Positions 17,201 to 27,215 of a stretch of 64,000 bases of DNA are shown one piece after another; the stretch's first letter is position 1; the number at the start of each line of letters is the position of its first letter. Position numbers and translations under genes: made by a program. The notes beneath the pieces are model-generated. The model was not told the DNA's origin. It did not search any database and was given only the letters and a program-made list of their open reading frames with translations. This DNA comes from Pandoraea faecigallinarum (GTDB lineage: Bacteria > Pseudomonadota > Gammaproteobacteria > Burkholderiales > Burkholderiaceae), in assembly GCF_001029105.3 (NCBI RefSeq), contig NZ_CP011807.3, positions 3,286,001 to 3,350,000 of the forward strand, in the 5' to 3' direction.

Positions 17201-18010
17201 TCAGGCTGCGTGACGCTTGTCGCGTTCGATCACCGCGTAGGCACTGTGATTGTGGATCGACTCGAAATTCTCGGCCTGAAGCACGTAAGCCACGATACGC
17301 GGCTCCTCATTCAAACGCGTCGCCACGTCGCGGACCAGGTCCTCCACGAACTTCGGATTCTCATAGGCGCGCTCCGTAACGTACTTTTCGTCCGGACGCT
17401 TGAGCAGCCCCCACAACTCGCACGAGGCCTCTTCTTCGGCCATGCGCACCAGCGCCTCAACAGCGATGTCGCCGGCGATCTCGGCGTCGATGGTGATGTG
17501 CGAGCGCTGATTGTGCGCACCGTATTGCGAAATCTTCTTCGAGCACGGGCACAGGCTCGTTACCGGCACGAGCACCTTGAGCCACACACGCGTCTCGCCG
17601 TTGCGCACGTCGCCGGTGAGCGTCACCTCGTAGTCCATCAGACTCTGGACACCGGAGACCGGGGCCGTCTTATTGATGAAGTACGGGAACGTCACTTCGA
17701 TGCGCCCGGCTTCGGCTTCGAGCTTGTCGAGCATGCTGGCGAGCATCGCGCGAAAACCCGCGACATCCAGCGGCGCACGATTCGCTTCGAGCAGCGCCAC
17801 GAATCGCGACATGTGCGTGCCCTTCTGATCGGCCGGCAGATGCACGTCGAGGTTGAACAGGCCAACGCTCGCCTGCACGCCGCCGTCAGCCAGACGCACG
17901 GTCAGCGGGTGACGCACACCGCGCACACCAACGCGCTGAATCGGGATCTGCCGGGTATCGACGGTGCTCTGCACGTCCGGCATGACGAAAGCGGGGTTCA
18001 TCTGGTTCAT
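17201..18010 (-). CDS. folE2: GTP cyclohydrolase FolE2 (type IB)
   Basis: This enzyme converts GTP to dihydroneopterin triphosphate, the first step of folate (and queuosine) synthesis. It has 269 residues. The COG1469 signature is present: the metal ligand cysteine in [20 protein letters not shown] (C154-x-C156, histidine near 166). GAAGGAAA precedes the ATG at 18010. Type IB enzymes accept metals other than zinc; in some bacteria the gene is zinc-regulated, but I see no Zur site here. It is separated from dxs by a strong terminator, so it is a single gene unit. Confidence 0.95.
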   Translation of the reverse strand: MNQMNPAFVMPDVQSTVDTRQIPIQRVGVRGVRHPLTVRLADGGVQASVGLFNLDVHLPADQKGTHMSRFVALLEANRAPLDVAGFRAMLASMLDKLEAEAGRIEVTFPYFINKTAPVSGVQSLMDYEVTLTGDVRNGETRVWLKVLVPVTSLCPCSKKISQYGAHNQRSHITIDAEIAGDIAVEALVRMAEEEASCELWGLLKRPDEKYVTERAYENPKFVEDLVRDVATRLNEEPRIVAYVLQAENFESIHNHSAYAVIERDKRHAA

Positions 18011-18150
18011 CTAGTTTCCTTCTTTGCCGGCAAGCCGACTTGGGGGGAGGCAATGGGCAAAACGTGCCCGACACGCAACTCACGAGCCTCTGGCGAGTGC
18101 TACCGGAAACATGCCGGAGAAGCCCGGCACGGGATGAGAGTGCGCCATGC

Positions 18151-18186
18151 AAAAACGAAACGATCCGGCGCGCAAGCCGGATCGTT
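18151..18186 (-). terminator. terminator of the xseB-ispA-dxs operon
   Basis: AACGATCCGGC and GCCGGATCGTT form a perfect 11-bp stem with a 6-base loop (18159-18186); the minus strand continues into a T-rich tail at 18151-18158. Confidence 0.85.
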
Positions 18187-18211
18187 CGGACACTCGGGAC
18201 TACCGGGCGGT

Positions 18212-20128
18212 TCAGGCGACGAGTTTCCTTGTCACTTTGCCGGCTGCCTGCGAGGCGTCCGCCGGCTGGAGATCGAAGCGTTCGCAGATCGACTTGGCGA
18301 TACCTGCGGCATCGAGACCCAGACCGGACAGAAGCAGTGCCGGGTCGCCATGATCGATGAAACGATCGGGCAGGCCCAATTGTAGTACGGGTCGATTACC
18401 CCCACTCGTCAGCAGGGATTCCGCGACGGCCGAACCTGCGCCGCCCATGATGCTGCCTTCTTCGACAGTCACGAGGTAGTCATGCGTCCTGGCCAGACGT
18501 GCAATCAGCTCGTCATCGATCGGCTTGACGAAACGCATGTCGGCCACGGTCGCATCGAGCGTCTGCGCCGCCGCCAGCGACGGTGCAACCATGCTGCCGA
18601 AGGCGAGAATCGCAACGCGACGGCCCGCTTCTGCCTGAGTTTCGCGGCGCACGATGCCCTTGCCGATCGGCAGTGCGGTCATCGTCTGCTCGATCGCGGC
18701 GCCGGTGCCTGCGCCACGCGGGTAGCGCACGGCTGACGGGCCGTCGATCTGCACGCCGGTGTAGAGCATCTGACGGCATTCGTTCTCGTCGGACGGCGCC
18801 ATGATGACCATGTTCGGAATACAGCGCATGAACGGAATGTCGTACGCACCGGCGTGCGTCGCACCATCCGCCCCCACGAGACCCGAGCGATCCAGCGCAA
18901 AGACGACCGGCAGATTTTGCAGGGCGATGTCGTGAATCAGTTGGTCGTAGCCGCGTTGCAGGAACGTCGAATAGATGGCGACGATCGGCTTCAGACCTTC
19001 CGTTGCCATGCCGCCTGCGAACGTGACCGCATGCTGCTCGGCGATGCCCACGTCGTAATAACGATCCGGGAAGCGCTTCTCGAACTCGACCAGACCGGAA
19101 CCTTCGCGCATGGCCGGGGTGATGCCCACGATGCGCTTGTCGACGGCGGCGATGTCGCACAGCCAGTCGCCGAACACCTGCGTATATGTCTTCTTGCTGC
19201 TCGCGCTCGGCTTGATGCCTTCAGCCGGATTGAACTTGCCCGGACCGTGGTACAGCACCGGATCGGCCTCGGCCAGCTTGTAGCCGTAGCCCTTGCGCGT
19301 GACGACGTGCAGGAATTGCGGCCCCTTCAGATTCTTGATGTTCTCGAGCGTCGGAATCAGCGAATCGAGATCGTGGCCGTCGATGGGGCCGATGTAATTG
19401 AATCCGAACTCCTCGAACATCGTGGCGGGCACGACCATGCCCTTGGCGTGTTCTTCGAACTTGCGCGCCAGTTCCAGCACCGGCGGCGCCACGCTCAAGA
19501 CCTTCTCGACGCCCTTTTTCGCCGCTGCGTAGAAGCGCCCCGACATCAGGCGGGCCAGATAGCGGTTGAGCGCGCCGACGGGCGGCGAGATCGACATATC
19601 GTTGTCGTTCAGGATGACCAGCAACGGCACGTCTTCGTGCACACCGGCGTTGTTCATCGCTTCGAACGCCATGCCGGCCGTCATCGAGCCGTCGCCGATC
19701 ACGGCGATACCGAAACGGTTCTCGCCCTTCGTGCGCGCGCCGAGCGCCATGCCGAGCGCCGCCGAAATCGACGTGCTCGAGTGCGCCGTACCAAAAGTGT
19801 CGTACGGCGACTCGTCGCGCTTGGGGAAGCCCGAAATGCCGCCCAACTGACGCAGCGAACCCATGGCATCGCGCCGCCCGGTCAGGATCTTGTGCGGATA
19901 ACTCTGGTGGCCCACGTCCCAGACGATACGATCTTCCGGCGTGTTGAAGACGTAATGCAGCGCAATCGTCAACTCGACCGTACCGAGATTGGACGACAGG
20001 TGGCCACCGGTACGCGACACGCTCTCGAGCACGAAAGCACGCAGTTCCTCGGCCAGCGGCGCGAGTTGGCGACGCTCCAGACGCCGCAGATCGGCCGGGT
20101 CATCGATAGTATTTAGAAGTTCGTACAT
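18212..20128 (-). CDS. dxs: 1-deoxy-D-xylulose-5-phosphate synthase
   Basis: The enzyme condenses pyruvate and glyceraldehyde 3-phosphate with thiamine diphosphate, the entry step of the MEP isoprenoid pathway. It has 638 residues. The transketolase motifs are intact: the histidine in [11 protein letters not shown] near residue 43, the cofactor motif [15 protein letters not shown], and the catalytic glutamate in [14 protein letters not shown]. It lies 230 bases downstream of ispA on the same strand and probably belongs to the xseB-ispA-dxs operon, pairing precursor supply with prenyl chain extension. Confidence 0.97.
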   Translation of the reverse strand: MYELLNTIDDPADLRRLERRQLAPLAEELRAFVLESVSRTGGHLSSNLGTVELTIALHYVFNTPEDRIVWDVGHQSYPHKILTGRRDAMGSLRQLGGISGFPKRDESPYDTFGTAHSSTSISAALGMALGARTKGENRFGIAVIGDGSMTAGMAFEAMNNAGVHEDVPLLVILNDNDMSISPPVGALNRYLARLMSGRFYAAAKKGVEKVLSVAPPVLELARKFEEHAKGMVVPATMFEEFGFNYIGPIDGHDLDSLIPTLENIKNLKGPQFLHVVTRKGYGYKLAEADPVLYHGPGKFNPAEGIKPSASSKKTYTQVFGDWLCDIAAVDKRIVGITPAMREGSGLVEFEKRFPDRYYDVGIAEQHAVTFAGGMATEGLKPIVAIYSTFLQRGYDQLIHDIALQNLPVVFALDRSGLVGADGATHAGAYDIPFMRCIPNMVIMAPSDENECRQMLYTGVQIDGPSAVRYPRGAGTGAAIEQTMTALPIGKGIVRRETQAEAGRRVAILAFGSMVAPSLAAAQTLDATVADMRFVKPIDDELIARLARTHDYLVTVEEGSIMGGAGSAVAESLLTSGGNRPVLQLGLPDRFIDHGDPALLLSGLGLDAAGIAKSICERFDLQPADASQAAGKVTRKLVA

Positions 20129-20358
20129 CGTCGTTCCATATATAGGCGTTCTTTACCGGGCAGCGCCCCCTGCGCACTGTTCCCGATCTCCTGCCGGTGC
20201 GTTCTGTGGGGAGATCGCGCCGACCCTCCTTGCCCCTTGCTTATCTCTACTGCATACGGTCCCGCGGGTTCGATGCCGCACTGCCGCCGGCGACCGATTT
20301 CAGAAACTCTTCCGACCGGACGCCCAGGCTACTGACGCGAACTATCGGGCTACGTCCT

Positions 20359-21255
20359 TCAATTGATGCGATCGACCACGTAGTCGGCCAGCGCGCGCAA
20401 GCGGTCCGCATTGCCAAGCGACGCGCTCGCCTCGTGGGCATCGGCGCGCAGCTTTTCGGCGTAGGCGCGCGCGCCGTCGAGGCCCATCAACGACACATAC
20501 GTGGGCTTGTCGTTGGCGGCATCCTTGCCCGCCGTCTTGCCCAGCGTAGCGGAATCGGCCGTCGTGTCCAGAATGTCGTCCACGACCTGGAAAGCGAGTC
20601 CAACGGCGGCCGCGTAGGCATCGAGCGCGACGGTTTCGTCGTCCGACAGCGCACGGCCGCAGATGGCGCCCATGCGCAACGAGGCACGCAGCAACGCGCC
20701 GGTCTTCAGGCGGTGCATGTTCTCCAGTTGCGACTGCGTCAGCTTGATACCCACGCTTTCCAGATCGATTGCCTGACCGCCTGCCATGCCGAGCGCGCCC
20801 GAAGCCACCGCCAGTTCGCGCACCAGCGCGAGCGATTGCGCAGCGCTCAGGTCGTTCGTGGCTTCACCCAGCAAGGCGAACGCCTGGGTTTGGAGGCCGT
20901 CGCCGGCGAGCAGCCCCGTGGCTTCGTCGTACTGCACGTGCACCGTGGGCTTGCCGCGGCGCAGGTCGTCGTCATCCATGCATGGCAGATCGTCATGTAC
21001 CAGCGAATAGGCGTGAATCATTTCAACGGCACAGGCGGCACGGTCCAGCGCGGTCTCGCTCGCCTGCGTCACTTCACCCGCGGCGAAGCACAGCAGCGGA
21101 CGCACGCGCTTGCCGCCGCCGAGCACGGCATAACGCATCGATTCGTTGAGTCGCGCCGAGCCGCCATCGGCCGCCTTGGGCAGCGCAGCGTCGAGCGCCT
21201 GTTCCACACGGGCCTGTACCGCCTGCATCCAGGCCTTGATATTCTGATCCGCCAT
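20359..21255 (-). CDS. ispA: farnesyl diphosphate synthase IspA
   Basis: The enzyme builds farnesyl diphosphate from dimethylallyl and isopentenyl diphosphates. It has 298 residues. Both aspartate-rich motifs are present: DDLPCMDDDD (residues 88-97) and DDILD (226-230), along with KRVRPLL and the FQVVDD helix. Its place between xseB and dxs is the common proteobacterial arrangement. The gap to xseB is 121 bases and holds no obvious terminator. Confidence 0.96.
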   Translation of the reverse strand: MADQNIKAWMQAVQARVEQALDAALPKAADGGSARLNESMRYAVLGGGKRVRPLLCFAAGEVTQASETALDRAACAVEMIHAYSLVHDDLPCMDDDDLRRGKPTVHVQYDEATGLLAGDGLQTQAFALLGEATNDLSAAQSLALVRELAVASGALGMAGGQAIDLESVGIKLTQSQLENMHRLKTGALLRASLRMGAICGRALSDDETVALDAYAAAVGLAFQVVDDILDTTADSATLGKTAGKDAANDKPTYVSLMGLDGARAYAEKLRADAHEASASLGNADRLRALADYVVDRIN

Positions 21256-21376
21256 CGTCTTCGTCCTGCACGTGCCCCGGGGCCGTGCGTGTTATTGAGG
21301 CGCCCCGCAATCGCGGGGACGCATTGGGTCGTGGGTCGTCTTGCCGTTTGCTCGATCGTGAGGTCCGGCGCGGCGC

Positions 21377-21649
21377 TCAGAACTCGTCGCGCGCGGCCGG
21401 TCCGAGCGGCTTGAGCGTCTCGCCTTCGAGCACCTTCACCTGCTGCTCGACTTTTTCGAGCAGCCCCTGGCAGTACTTCACCAGCACGGCGCCGCGCCGG
21501 TAGGCGCCCAGCGATTCCTCCAGTCCCAGCTCACCGCCTTCCATGCGACCGACGAGCTTTTCCAGCTCGGCGAGCGCAGCCTCGTAGGTCTCGGGCAGAT
21601 CTTGCGGCGCGTCGGGCACCGCGTCTTGCGACTTTGCAGTCTTGGCCAT
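21377..21649 (-). CDS. xseB: exodeoxyribonuclease VII small subunit XseB
   Basis: XseB is the small helical subunit of exonuclease VII, which degrades single-stranded DNA with XseA. It has 90 residues, with the family core TYEAALAELEKLVGRMEGGE and the following SLGAYRRGAVL helix. An alanine- and lysine-rich start (MAKTAKSQDAV) precedes it. It is the first gene of the isoprenoid operon, a widespread arrangement. xseA is not in the window. Confidence 0.93.
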   Translation of the reverse strand: MAKTAKSQDAVPDAPQDLPETYEAALAELEKLVGRMEGGELGLEESLGAYRRGAVLVKYCQGLLEKVEQQVKVLEGETLKPLGPAARDEF

Positions 21650-21801
21650 AAACGCAAAATTCGGGTCGAATGTTCCATTTTACGGCAAAAGCGCACTAGC
21701 TCGCAGAGCGTAAATTGCCTCAAAACCGGTCGCGATGACAATTTTCGGACATTATTTAACGTAAATCATGGACTTAGCGGCCCCTGAATGGATAGACCGG
21801 G

Positions 21802-21807
21802 TATAAT
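21802..21807 (+). promoter_or_regulatory. -10 box upstream of the Rieske oxygenase gene
   Basis: A consensus TATAAT lies 71 bases before the start codon. No matching -35 is found 17 bases upstream, so an activator may be needed or an extended -10 may be used. Confidence 0.45.
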
Positions 21808-21877
21808 CGTCGGTTCCCCTAAATCGATTTTTCGATGGTTGGGTTGTTCACTGCTTTCAAGCTAGACGGGAGTGGGA

Positions 21878-22993
21878 ATGTCCAATCTAAGCAGCGCTTT
21901 GCAACTGAAACCGGCCTCGAGCCAACTGCCGGTCTACACGTATTTCGATGAGGCGCTCCTCGCCCGCGAGCGTGAAGTCCTCTTCAAGCACGGCCCCCGC
22001 TATGTGGGCCACGAACTGATGGTGCCGGAAGCCGGCGATTACTTCGCCCTCCCGGCGGAGCAGGAAGGCCGCATGCTCGTGCGCAATGGCGCGGGCGAGC
22101 ACGACGGCATCGAATTGCTCTCGAACGTCTGCCGTCATCGCCAGGCGGTCATGCTCAATGGGCGCGGGAATACGCCCAACATCGTGTGCCCGCTTCACCG
22201 CTGGACTTACGACACGAAGGGCGAATTGCTCGGCGCGCCGCATTTCCCGGAAAAGCCCTGCCTCAACCTCAGCAAGTTTCCGCTGCAACGCTGGAACGGG
22301 CTGCTGTTCGAAGCGCAAGGCCGCGATGTGCAGGCAGATCTCGCACGCCTGGGCGTCAAGCACCATCTCGACTTTTCGAACTTCATGTTCGATCACGTCG
22401 AAGTGCATGAATGTAACTACAACTGGAAGACGTTCATCGAGGTTTATCTCGAGGACTATCACGTCGTACCGTTCCACCCCGGTCTGGGCAGCTTCGTCTC
22501 GTGCGAGGACCTGAGTTGGGAGTTCGGCGACTGGTATAGCGTCCAGACCGTCGGCGTGCATGAAGGCCTGGCCAAACCGGGCAGCCCGATCTATCGCCAG
22601 TGGCACGACGTGTTGCTGCGCTACCGGGAAGGCGTGCCGCCGGACTTCGGCGCGATCTGGATGGTGTACTACCCGCACCTGATGATCGAATGGTATCCGC
22701 ACGTGCTGGTGGTGTCCTGGCTGATTCCGCGCGGTCCGCAGAAGACGACGAACATCGTCGAATTCTATTACCCCGAGGAAATCGCCCTCTTCGAGCGCGA
22801 ATTCATCGAGGCCGAACGCGCCGCCTATATGGAAACGGCGCGCGAGGACGACGAGATTGCCGAGCGGATGGACGCCGGGCGTCGTGCGCTGTTCGAGCGC
22901 GGCGTGTCGGAAGTCGGTCCGTACCAGAGTCCGATGGAAGACGGCATGCAGCACTTCCACGAGTTCCTGCGTCGGCAGATGGGAGACTTCTGA
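21878..22993 (+). CDS. Rieske-type ring-hydroxylating oxygenase alpha subunit
   Basis: The gene encodes 371 residues from the ATG at 21878, with GGGAG upstream; a GTG two codons earlier is possible. The Rieske [2Fe-2S] ligands are C85-x-H87 and C104-x2-H107 (CRHR...CPLH). The mononuclear iron site shows EDYHVVPFH with H195 and H200. The family includes choline and aromatic oxygenases; the substrate cannot be read from the sequence. No reductase or ferredoxin gene is adjacent, so it must use a partner from elsewhere. It diverges from xseB, as in many Burkholderiaceae. Confidence 0.88.
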   Translation: MSNLSSALQLKPASSQLPVYTYFDEALLAREREVLFKHGPRYVGHELMVPEAGDYFALPAEQEGRMLVRNGAGEHDGIELLSNVCRHRQAVMLNGRGNTPNIVCPLHRWTYDTKGELLGAPHFPEKPCLNLSKFPLQRWNGLLFEAQGRDVQADLARLGVKHHLDFSNFMFDHVEVHECNYNWKTFIEVYLEDYHVVPFHPGLGSFVSCEDLSWEFGDWYSVQTVGVHEGLAKPGSPIYRQWHDVLLRYREGVPPDFGAIWMVYYPHLMIEWYPHVLVVSWLIPRGPQKTTNIVEFYYPEEIALFEREFIEAERAAYMETAREDDEIAERMDAGRRALFERGVSEVGPYQSPMEDGMQHFHEFLRRQMGDF

Positions 22994-23121
22994 GCGTTGA
23001 CTGGTTGAAAAATCTCACCGAATGAGAACCGGCGCTTGTTCGCCGCACTTCCGGGAAGGCTGGCCGACGCACGAATGTGGTGCAGGAGAGACTGAATTAA
23101 ATATTTGCCGAAAATTCTCCG

Positions 23122-23150
23122 AACGGCGGGCCAAGTGCCCGCCGTTTTCG
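23122..23150 (+). terminator. terminator after the Rieske gene
   Basis: AACGGCGGGC at 23122-23131 pairs perfectly with GCCCGCCGTT at 23137-23146, followed by TTCG and a weak T-run. Confidence 0.7.
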
Positions 23151-23272
23151 TTAGAATCGTCGCCATGCTTGAGATATGACCGTGCGCTGCCCCTTTGTGC
23201 TGCACGAGTCGCCCGCGTTCAGCACAAAACGCGCCTGTTCGTCTGCCCGCCGTTATCCGGCCACAATTCGCC

Positions 23273-24127
23273 ATGCAATCGCTCTGGATGTTGGTCTCTG
23301 CCTTCATGTTTACGTTGATGGGACTTTTCATCAAACTGGCGGCAAATGACTATAACACCGGCGAAATCGTTCTCTACCGCAGCCTGATCGGCGTGATCGT
23401 CCTTCTGGCGATCTGCCGCCTGCGCGGCCAGTCGATCCGCACGCGTCACCTTGGCGCACACGTCAAACGCAGCGCAGCGGGCGTCGTGTCGCTCGGCCTA
23501 TGGTTCTACTCCCTCACGCAATTACCGCTTTCCACGGCGATGACCCTTAACTACATGTCGCCGATCTGGATTTCCCTGATCGTTATGGGAACGGCAGCGA
23601 TGCGTGGCAGCCTGCGTACGGACTTCCGTCTTGTCGCTGCGATTTTCGCGGGATTCGTGGGGGTTGCACTGCTATTGCAGCCCACGATCGACAGTCAGGC
23701 GTGGGGAGGCGGCATCGCGGGCGTCGTCTCGGGTGTGTTCTCCGCCGTGGCATACATGCAGGTCAAGGAGTTGGGGGCTGCTGGCGAGCCGGACTGGCGC
23801 ATCGTCTTCTATTTTTCGCTCGGTGGTGTTTTGCTGGGCTTGGGATGGGTCGCCATCGAGGGCCTGCACGCCATGTCGTGGCGTGGCGCCGGCCTGATGC
23901 TGGGGGTCGGGATTGCGGCACTGATCGCGCAAACCGCGCTCACACGGGCATTCAGCCTCGGCAATACGCTGGTCACTGCGAATCTCCAATACTCGGGCGT
24001 AATCTTCGCTACACTGATCAGCATGCTCGTGTGGGGCGACTGGCCCGCGCTGGCCGGCTGGATCGGCATGCTGCTCATCGTGGCGAGCGGCATGACCGCA
24101 CTTCGCCGGCCGTCACCCTCCGCCTGA
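23273..24127 (+). CDS. EamA/DMT-family transporter
   Basis: The gene encodes 284 residues and about ten hydrophobic helices, the 5+5 repeat layout of drug/metabolite transporters. I chose the ATG at 23273 (MQSLWMLVSAFMFTLMG) because the open frame upstream is not membrane-like and overlaps the terminator zone. The family exports metabolites or amino acids across the inner membrane; the substrate is unknown. The rhodanese gene follows after 41 bases, so the two may be one transcript. Confidence 0.85.
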   Translation: MQSLWMLVSAFMFTLMGLFIKLAANDYNTGEIVLYRSLIGVIVLLAICRLRGQSIRTRHLGAHVKRSAAGVVSLGLWFYSLTQLPLSTAMTLNYMSPIWISLIVMGTAAMRGSLRTDFRLVAAIFAGFVGVALLLQPTIDSQAWGGGIAGVVSGVFSAVAYMQVKELGAAGEPDWRIVFYFSLGGVLLGLGWVAIEGLHAMSWRGAGLMLGVGIAALIAQTALTRAFSLGNTLVTANLQYSGVIFATLISMLVWGDWPALAGWIGMLLIVASGMTALRRPSPSA

Positions 24128-24168
24128 TCGCCGCCGAACGATTCCCCACGCCCGTCTGCGGAGACGTC

Positions 24169-25053
24169 ATGATTCACACCCACTTCACCACGCTCATCAG
24201 TCCGCAAAATCTCGATGCGCTGATGCAAACCGCCGCCGGTGGCGGCGCCCCGGTGGTCATCTTCGACTGCCGATTCGATCTCGCCAACCCGGCGGCAGGC
24301 GAGGCCGCCTACGTCGACGGCCATATTTTCGGCGCGTTCTACGCGCACCTCGAGCGCGATCTTTCCGGAAAAACGACGGGCAAGAATGGCCGTCATCCGC
24401 TGCCTGACCGTGACGCGCTCGTGCGTCACCTCGCGGCATGCGGCCTGTCGAAAGGCCAGCAAGTCGTCGCCTACGACGCGCAAGGCGGCATGTATGCCGC
24501 GCGCCTGTGGTGGTTGCTGCGCTGGCTCGGACACGAGTCCGTAGCTGTGCTCGATGGCGGACTGCAAGCATGGGAAGCCGCCGGATTCAAGCTCGACGCC
24601 GCCCCGCCCGAAGCGCCGCCGCCCGGCGATTTCGCGCCCGGGGAACCGCTGGCGACCACCGCCGATGCCGCTGCCGTCGAACGCAATCTCACGTCGCACG
24701 AGCGGCTCGTCATCGACGCTCGCGCGCCCGATCGCTATCGCGGGGAAAACGAAACGCTAGACCCCATTGGCGGCCATATCCCCGGGGCGGCAAATCGCTT
24801 CTTCAAGGACAACCTCGGTGCCGACGGCCGCTTCAAGCCCGCCGCCACGCTTCGTGAAGAATTCGCTCGGGTCATCGGCCATGAGCGTCAGCCTGAGCGC
24901 GTCATCGCCCAATGCGGTTCTGGCGTGACGGCATGCCACAACCTGCTGGCGATGGAAGTCGCAGGTCTGCACGGCGCAAGCCTCTATCCGGGGTCGTGGA
25001 GCGAATGGTGCGCGGACAAGCGCCGGCCTGTGGCGACCGGCCCCCAGCCCTAA
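24169..25053 (+). CDS. rhodanese-type sulfurtransferase
   Basis: The gene encodes 294 residues with two tandem rhodanese domains (about 1-140 and 160-290). The second carries the active-site loop CGSGVTA with C249, a sequence type seen in 3-mercaptopyruvate and thiosulfate sulfurtransferases. YVDGHIFGAFY and HIPGAANRFF mark the domain starts. It would move sulfane sulfur to cyanide, thiols or proteins in the cytoplasm. The stop overlaps that of the convergent ZIP gene by 4 bases. Confidence 0.88.
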   Translation: MIHTHFTTLISPQNLDALMQTAAGGGAPVVIFDCRFDLANPAAGEAAYVDGHIFGAFYAHLERDLSGKTTGKNGRHPLPDRDALVRHLAACGLSKGQQVVAYDAQGGMYAARLWWLLRWLGHESVAVLDGGLQAWEAAGFKLDAAPPEAPPPGDFAPGEPLATTADAAAVERNLTSHERLVIDARAPDRYRGENETLDPIGGHIPGAANRFFKDNLGADGRFKPAATLREEFARVIGHERQPERVIAQCGSGVTACHNLLAMEVAGLHGASLYPGSWSEWCADKRRPVATGPQP

Positions 25054-25865
25054 GATGGAAGGACGGTGGCACGGGCTGACGGCGCCGGCATCGCAAGCGC
25101 ACTGCCGTGCTCGTCATGACCGTGCCCGTGGTCATGCTCGTGATCGTGACCGTTCAGCCAGACGACCAACGCCAGTCCGACGGCGATCAGCAGGATTTGC
25201 GGCAGCGCGTCGCGCGGCGACGTCCGGCGCTGCATTTGCGGCATCAGATCCGACACTGCAATGTAGATGAAGCTGCTTGCCGCCAACGCCAGCAAATAGG
25301 GAATCAGGCTTTGGAGACGGTCGAGCATGAAGTACCCGAGCACACCGCCGAGCAACGCCGTCAGACTGGACGCCAGTGTCAGCACCAGCGCCTTGCGCCG
25401 CTTGAAGCCTGCGTTGAGCAGCACCATGAAGTCGCCGAGCTTATGTGCGACTTCGTGCACCGTGATCGACACCGTGGCCGCCAGGCCGAGGCGCGGATCG
25501 GTGAGAAACGCCGCTGCAATCACGACACCGTCGGCGAAGTTGTGGATGGCACTGCCGACCAGAATCATCCACCCGCCCTTGCCCGCCTCGTGCGCATCGT
25601 GGCCATGCTCGTGATGATGCCCATCGCCCTCGTGGTGGTGGCTGTGACGCAGCAGCGCCAGCTTTTCCAGCAGGAAGAAGCCGAGCAATCCGCCGAGCAG
25701 CCAACGCGTGATGACGTGGGCGTCGACATGCGACTCCAGACTCTCCGGCAGCAAATGCAGCAACGCCGTGCCCAGCAGCACGCCGGCCGAGAAGCTGACC
25801 ATCTTGTCGATGAGCCTCGAGAGCAGCCCGAGCGACAACGACGCCGCTCCGAAAAGGCTCAGCAC
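25050..25865 (-). CDS. ZIP-family metal transporter, start uncertain
   Basis: At least 271 residues form a ZIP transporter with histidine-rich loops (HSHHHEGDGHHHEHGHD and a C-terminal HDHEHDHGHGHDEHG) and the core metal-site helices GSAIHNFADGVVI and VSITVHEVAHKLGD. It imports zinc or another divalent metal. The GTG at 25865 has no ribosome site. The frame continues upstream for 18 residues of membrane-like sequence (IFLFIVIATLASG) without ATG, GTG or TTG; GGGAG at 25921-25925 lies 7 bases before an ATC codon at 25913, which may be the real start. Confidence 0.85.
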   Translation of the reverse strand: MLSLFGAASLSLGLLSRLIDKMVSFSAGVLLGTALLHLLPESLESHVDAHVITRWLLGGLLGFFLLEKLALLRHSHHHEGDGHHHEHGHDAHEAGKGGWMILVGSAIHNFADGVVIAAAFLTDPRLGLAATVSITVHEVAHKLGDFMVLLNAGFKRRKALVLTLASSLTALLGGVLGYFMLDRLQSLIPYLLALAASSFIYIAVSDLMPQMQRRTSPRDALPQILLIAVGLALVVWLNGHDHEHDHGHGHDEHGSALAMPAPSARATVLPS

Positions 25866-26082
25866 GCCTGAAGCCAGCGTGGCGATAACGATGAAAAGAA
25901 AGATGGCGTCGATGGTGATTCTCCCGGCAAGCCGGCGATTTAACCAGCTTTTCCCGCGACAGGCAAACCGTCAGGCCGCCTCACGCGACGGCGTAAGCGG
26001 CACCCACGCGCCCGGCGAGCGCAATGGGTGCGCAGATGCCATGTCCGCAAGCGCCCGGGCGGCCGCCCGGGACAGTGGCCGC

Positions 26083-26958
26083 TCAGGCAACGCCATGCTT
26101 TCGGAACCAGTCCTGCGCGAGCGCCCAGCCTTCCTTCGCATCGGCCTCGACATAGCTCGCCCGGTAATCGGCGAAGAACGCGTGCCCCGAATTCGGGAAC
26201 ACCTTCAGTTCCGATGCCTTCGATGCGGCGTTGCCCTTGGCCAGCGCTTCACGTGCCTGCTCAACGCTTGAGACCGGAATGCCCGTGTCCTTGCCGCCAT
26301 ACAAGCCCAGCAACGGACCGTGCAGCTTGCCCGCGATATCGATCGGATTGCGCGGGAAGTTCTCGGTCTTGTCGCCGACGATTCGGCCATACCACGCCAC
26401 GGCCGCCTTCACCTTCGGATTATGGGCGTCGTACAGCCAAGTCACGCGTCCCCCCCAGCAAAAGCCCGTGATTCCCAGGCGCTCGTCGTCGCCCCCGTTG
26501 GCCACCGCCCACTTCACCGTGGCATCGATGTCGCTCATGACCTGCCGATCCGGGGTTTTCGCGACGATTTGCGACTGGATCTCGGCAATGGTGCCCAACG
26601 ACTGCGGATCGCCCGCACGCGCGAACAATTCCGGCGCCACAGCGAGATAGCCGAGTTTCGCGAAACGTCGGCAGATATCGGCGATATGCTGGTGCACGCC
26701 GAAGATTTCGGAGACGACGACGATCGTCGGCAAGTGCGTCTTGCCGGCCGGCTTCGCGTAGTACACCGGCATTTTGATACCGGGCACGTCGAGCATATGC
26801 TCGCCCGCGTCCAGCCCCTGCGTGTCGGTGGTAATCGTTTCGGCAGCCACCGGCAGCACCGCCAGGGCAAATGCCGAACCGACTGCGGTCTTCAGAAAAT
26901 CGCGCCGGTTACGCGGCGCCACTTCGGGCACGAGACTATCCAGATCCGCTTGCGACAT
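26083..26958 (-). CDS. dienelactone-hydrolase-family protein with Tat-like signal
   Basis: The gene encodes 291 residues of an alpha/beta-hydrolase. The triad of the dienelactone hydrolase family is visible: C167 in GFCWGG, D223 in GGKDTG and H258 in SGHAFF. The N-terminus has a twin-arginine motif NRRDFLK (18-24) and a hydrophobic stretch ending VAAE, so it is likely exported folded. GGAG lies 7 bases before the ATG. The family cleaves dienelactones or related esters; the true substrate is not known. No catabolic operon surrounds it. Confidence 0.87.
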   Translation of the reverse strand: MSQADLDSLVPEVAPRNRRDFLKTAVGSAFALAVLPVAAETITTDTQGLDAGEHMLDVPGIKMPVYYAKPAGKTHLPTIVVVSEIFGVHQHIADICRRFAKLGYLAVAPELFARAGDPQSLGTIAEIQSQIVAKTPDRQVMSDIDATVKWAVANGGDDERLGITGFCWGGRVTWLYDAHNPKVKAAVAWYGRIVGDKTENFPRNPIDIAGKLHGPLLGLYGGKDTGIPVSSVEQAREALAKGNAASKASELKVFPNSGHAFFADYRASYVEADAKEGWALAQDWFRKHGVA

Positions 26959-27215
26959 GTCGCACTCCAGGAGAAAGCGTCAGTAAGAGAATGGTCGGGG
27001 AAACTGCCAGACGAGCCGCCGACCGAGGCCGGACGTTCGGATATTACTAGAGAGGAGGCTCACATGCATTCGGACGCATGCGCAAGAACGCTCGGACCAT
27101 TCCGAAATTGCACGCATGACGCGCACATGATGCACGCCAACAGCGACGGGCAGCCGACACAGGCCCGCCGCCGGCGAGCGGGAAACGCCCGTGCAGCCGG
27201 CGGCGCACCGATACC

